From Malikia granosa (GTDB lineage Bacteria; Pseudomonadota; Gammaproteobacteria; Burkholderiales; Burkholderiaceae_C), in contig NZ_PVLQ01000042.1 of assembly GCF_002980595.1 (NCBI RefSeq), positions 1 through 34,217 of the forward strand: a stretch of DNA of 34,217 nt, read 5' to 3'. How positions within the stretch are numbered: the first letter of the stretch is position 1; every line of letters starts with the position of its first letter. Positions 32,060-34,217 of this stretch are shown piece after piece. Position numbers and translations under genes: made by a program. The notes below the pieces were generated by a model. That model ran no database searches and was not told the origin of the DNA. It saw only the letters and a list, made by a program, of their open reading frames with translations.

Positions 32060-32608
32060 ATGAAGAAACTCTTGCTCGCCACGGCACTGGCCTGTTCCGG
32101 CTGGCTGGCCCATGCGGTTGAAATGCCCATCAGCGCGCAGGAAGCGCTGAGCAAGCTCCAGCAGGCCGACAGCAAGGTGCTGTTCATCGACGTGCGTGAT
32201 CCGGTCGAGATCATGTTCGTGGGCTTCACCGACGCCGTGCATGCCAACATTCCCTTCATGCTGGTCGACCGTACGCGCTGGAACGCTGAAAAAGGCGTGT
32301 TCGTGGTCGAGCGCAATCCCGGTTTCGTCGAACAGGTGCGTGCCGCGCTGCGCGCACGCGGTCTGGGTGACGATGCCGAGATCATCACTCTGTGCCGCTC
32401 TGGCAGCGACCGCGGCGAGCCCAGCGCCAAATTGCTGCGCGAGAACGGATTCCCGAACGCACGCTTTGTCGTCAACGGCTTTCAGGGCGATGCTCGCAAG
32501 GAGGAACCGCAAAAGGGCATGCGCACGCTCAACGGCTGGCAGAACTCGGGCTTGCCGTGGTCGGCCAAGCTCAATCCGGCCAAGATCTACCGCGTCGACC
32601 AGAAGTGA
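32060..32608 (+). CDS. Periplasmic rhodanese-like protein
   Basis: A 182-aa exported single-domain rhodanese. The signal peptide is MKKLLLATALACSGWLAHA with cleavage near residue 19. The rhodanese core has KVLFIDVRDPVEIMFVGF and active-site C112 in ITLCRSGSDRG. The C-terminal part (MRTLNGWQNSGLPWSAKLNP) fits periplasmic relatives. It follows the cytochrome b gene by 76 bases in the same direction, so co-transcription is possible. Substrate unknown. Confidence 0.88.
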   Translation: MKKLLLATALACSGWLAHAVEMPISAQEALSKLQQADSKVLFIDVRDPVEIMFVGFTDAVHANIPFMLVDRTRWNAEKGVFVVERNPGFVEQVRAALRARGLGDDAEIITLCRSGSDRGEPSAKLLRENGFPNARFVVNGFQGDARKEEPQKGMRTLNGWQNSGLPWSAKLNPAKIYRVDQK

Positions 32609-32614
32609 TCGTGC

Positions 32615-33763
32615 TCAGAGCAGCCAGTCCGGCTGCAGCAGCATGACCAAGCCCAGTGCCAGCATGACCAGGCCGCTGACCAGCTTGAGCCAGCGGCCAC
32701 GGCCTTCATCCAGCCGGCGCTGGCTCAGTGCCAGCACGGCGGTGCCGACCATCAGGCTGTCATCGGCGACATAACCCAGGATGTAGAGGCCCAGGTAGCC
32801 ATAGTGACCGGCCGGGCTCAGGTCCTGCTGCGTCAGGATGGCGGTGTACATGGCCGGCAGTCCTGCCGTGCACAGCAGTTCGATGAAGTTCACCGCCACG
32901 GCCAGGCTGGCCACGCCTAGCAGGGCCAGCGGCAGGGAGCGGGTCTGCATCACCCCGCGCATGCGGGCGTACAGCCCGGGCTTGGCCGAGCCGGGAATCG
33001 AGAGCGACGGCCCCTGCAGACCGAATGCGAAGTCCTTGAGATTGACGGCGGCGATCGCCAGGGCCAGCAAGGCCAGTCCAGTCCTGACCGTAGCGGACAG
33101 CCCGACCGCCAGGAAGATGTTGAGCCAGGCGGCCATGAAGGCGTAGTAGACCAGGCCGCTGACCAGCACGAAGGTGCCGGCGATCAGCGCCATGCGGCGC
33201 CGGTCGCGCAGGTGCACCAGCAGCGAGAGCAGGAACAGCAGGACCCACATCGCGCAGGGGTTGAAGCCGTCGATCAGTCCCACTGCGAGCGTGAACAGTG
33301 GCAGCCCGAGTGAATCCAGCCTGAGCGTGCCCCAGAAGCCTGCATCCAGGCTGGCTGTGGCAGCAGGCGAGGGGGCCGGTCGCTGGCCCACCAGCCGGTC
33401 CAGTTCCGGGCCGGACAGCTCGGCATCGGCAAAGCCCACCAGCACTTGGCCCCGGTAGACAAAGGTCGGCACGCCCGGCGGCCAGAGGCCGCTGTCGCGG
33501 CTGATGCGGATCAGGTCGCCGCGCGCGGCATCGTCCTGATCCACCGGGCGGTAGACCACTTGCAGCCAGGGCCTTGTCTGCAGGAACTGCGGCAGGTAGT
33601 CCTTGGCCGCGGCGCAATGGGGGCAGCCATCGCGCACATAGACCTCCAGCACGGCGCCAGCCTCGACTTGGCCGTTCTGGGGGCCTGTGCCAGGCGATTT
33701 TGCCGCAACGAATGCTGGTATGGTCAGCCATGCCAGCAGCCAGAGCCATTTCAGCCAGTGCAC
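32615..33763 (-). CDS. Glutaredoxin-like domain fused to DsbD/CcdA-like membrane protein
   Basis: About 382 aa, start uncertain (GTG 33763 or TTG 33772; no good SD). An N-terminal signal/anchor (WLKWLWLLAWLTIPAFVAA) precedes a thioredoxin/glutaredoxin domain with VRDGCPHCAAAK (C47, C50) and PPGVPTFVYRGQVLVGF. The second half has six or so membrane segments beginning LPLFTLAVGLIDGFNPCAMW, with cysteines in NPCAM and ELLCTAGLP, as in DsbD/CcdA electron carriers. Probably moves reducing equivalents to the periplasm. It is convergent with the rhodanese gene, 6 bases apart. Confidence 0.8.
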   Translation of the reverse strand: MHWLKWLWLLAWLTIPAFVAAKSPGTGPQNGQVEAGAVLEVYVRDGCPHCAAAKDYLPQFLQTRPWLQVVYRPVDQDDAARGDLIRISRDSGLWPPGVPTFVYRGQVLVGFADAELSGPELDRLVGQRPAPSPAATASLDAGFWGTLRLDSLGLPLFTLAVGLIDGFNPCAMWVLLFLLSLLVHLRDRRRMALIAGTFVLVSGLVYYAFMAAWLNIFLAVGLSATVRTGLALLALAIAAVNLKDFAFGLQGPSLSIPGSAKPGLYARMRGVMQTRSLPLALLGVASLAVAVNFIELLCTAGLPAMYTAILTQQDLSPAGHYGYLGLYILGYVADDSLMVGTAVLALSQRRLDEGRGRWLKLVSGLVMLALGLVMLLQPDWLL

Positions 33764-33800
33764 GACTTTCAATTGTCGGATCCGTAGATGATGGCAATTA

Positions 33801-33834
33801 CCCCGCCAGCCCGGCACTGACCCAGCTGGCGGGG
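33801..33834 (-). terminator. Terminator-like hairpin after katG
   Basis: CCCCGCCAGC / GCTGGCGGGG is a perfect 10-bp stem with a 14-base loop, 21 bases past the katG stop. It lacks a U-tract on the minus strand, so it may act as an mRNA end or attenuator only. Confidence 0.45.
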
Positions 33835-33854
33835 AACGTCGGCCTTGCCCGATC

Positions 33855-34217
<363 letters not shown>

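Overview
The window is high-GC DNA with betaproteobacterial (Burkholderiales-like) character. The codon use, the P2-type phage genes, and the cytochrome c', b561, OsmC and SigZ-type chromosomal genes all point that way. No ribosomal or other strict taxonomic marker is present, so the assignment is inference.

Region 1 (1-12808) is the integrase-proximal part of a P2-type prophage. Capsid genes gpM (cut by the window), gpN and gpO run leftward, and terminase gpP and portal gpQ run rightward, from a shared divergent promoter region with a TGT/ACA dyad. Next comes a leftward early block of four close genes: an unknown 78-aa protein, a winged-helix replication-initiator candidate carrying iteron-like repeats inside its coding sequence, a multi-pass membrane protein with a C-terminal winged-helix-like tail, and a 68-aa protein. 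Its leader holds a candidate C4/P4-CI-type antisense RNA. Then follow a DUF1640 coiled-coil gene, an AT-rich cargo pair (SDH-type serine protease plus an overlapping small ORF), a Rha-family regulator, a repeat-dense intergenic region, the integrase, and an att site that matches the 3' end of a tRNA-Ser.

Region 2 (about 12810-22292) is an accessory strip beside the att site. It holds PrlF-YhaV and HipBA toxin-antitoxin modules, a MITE-like element, remnants of older genes (DODA-type dioxygenase, UspA), a complete IS66-family element with perfect 8-bp target duplications, a 140-bp direct repeat on both sides of HipBA and IS66, and a large primase-helicase of the TOTE conflict-system type. It looks like a small defence/stress island.

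Region 3 (22293-34217) looks like resident chromosome. A leftward SigZ-type sigma factor, ArsP-like permease, thioredoxin, Cys-rich rhodanese, OsmC and CDF cation exporter form a probable metal/thiol-stress operon. A MacAB/LolCDE-like exporter (membrane fusion protein, permease, ATPase) follows, then cytochrome c' divergent from a b-type cytochrome and a periplasmic rhodanese, then a glutaredoxin-membrane fusion, and finally the 3' end of katG, which seems frame-disrupted at the window edge. The shared theme is redox, sulfur and metal stress.
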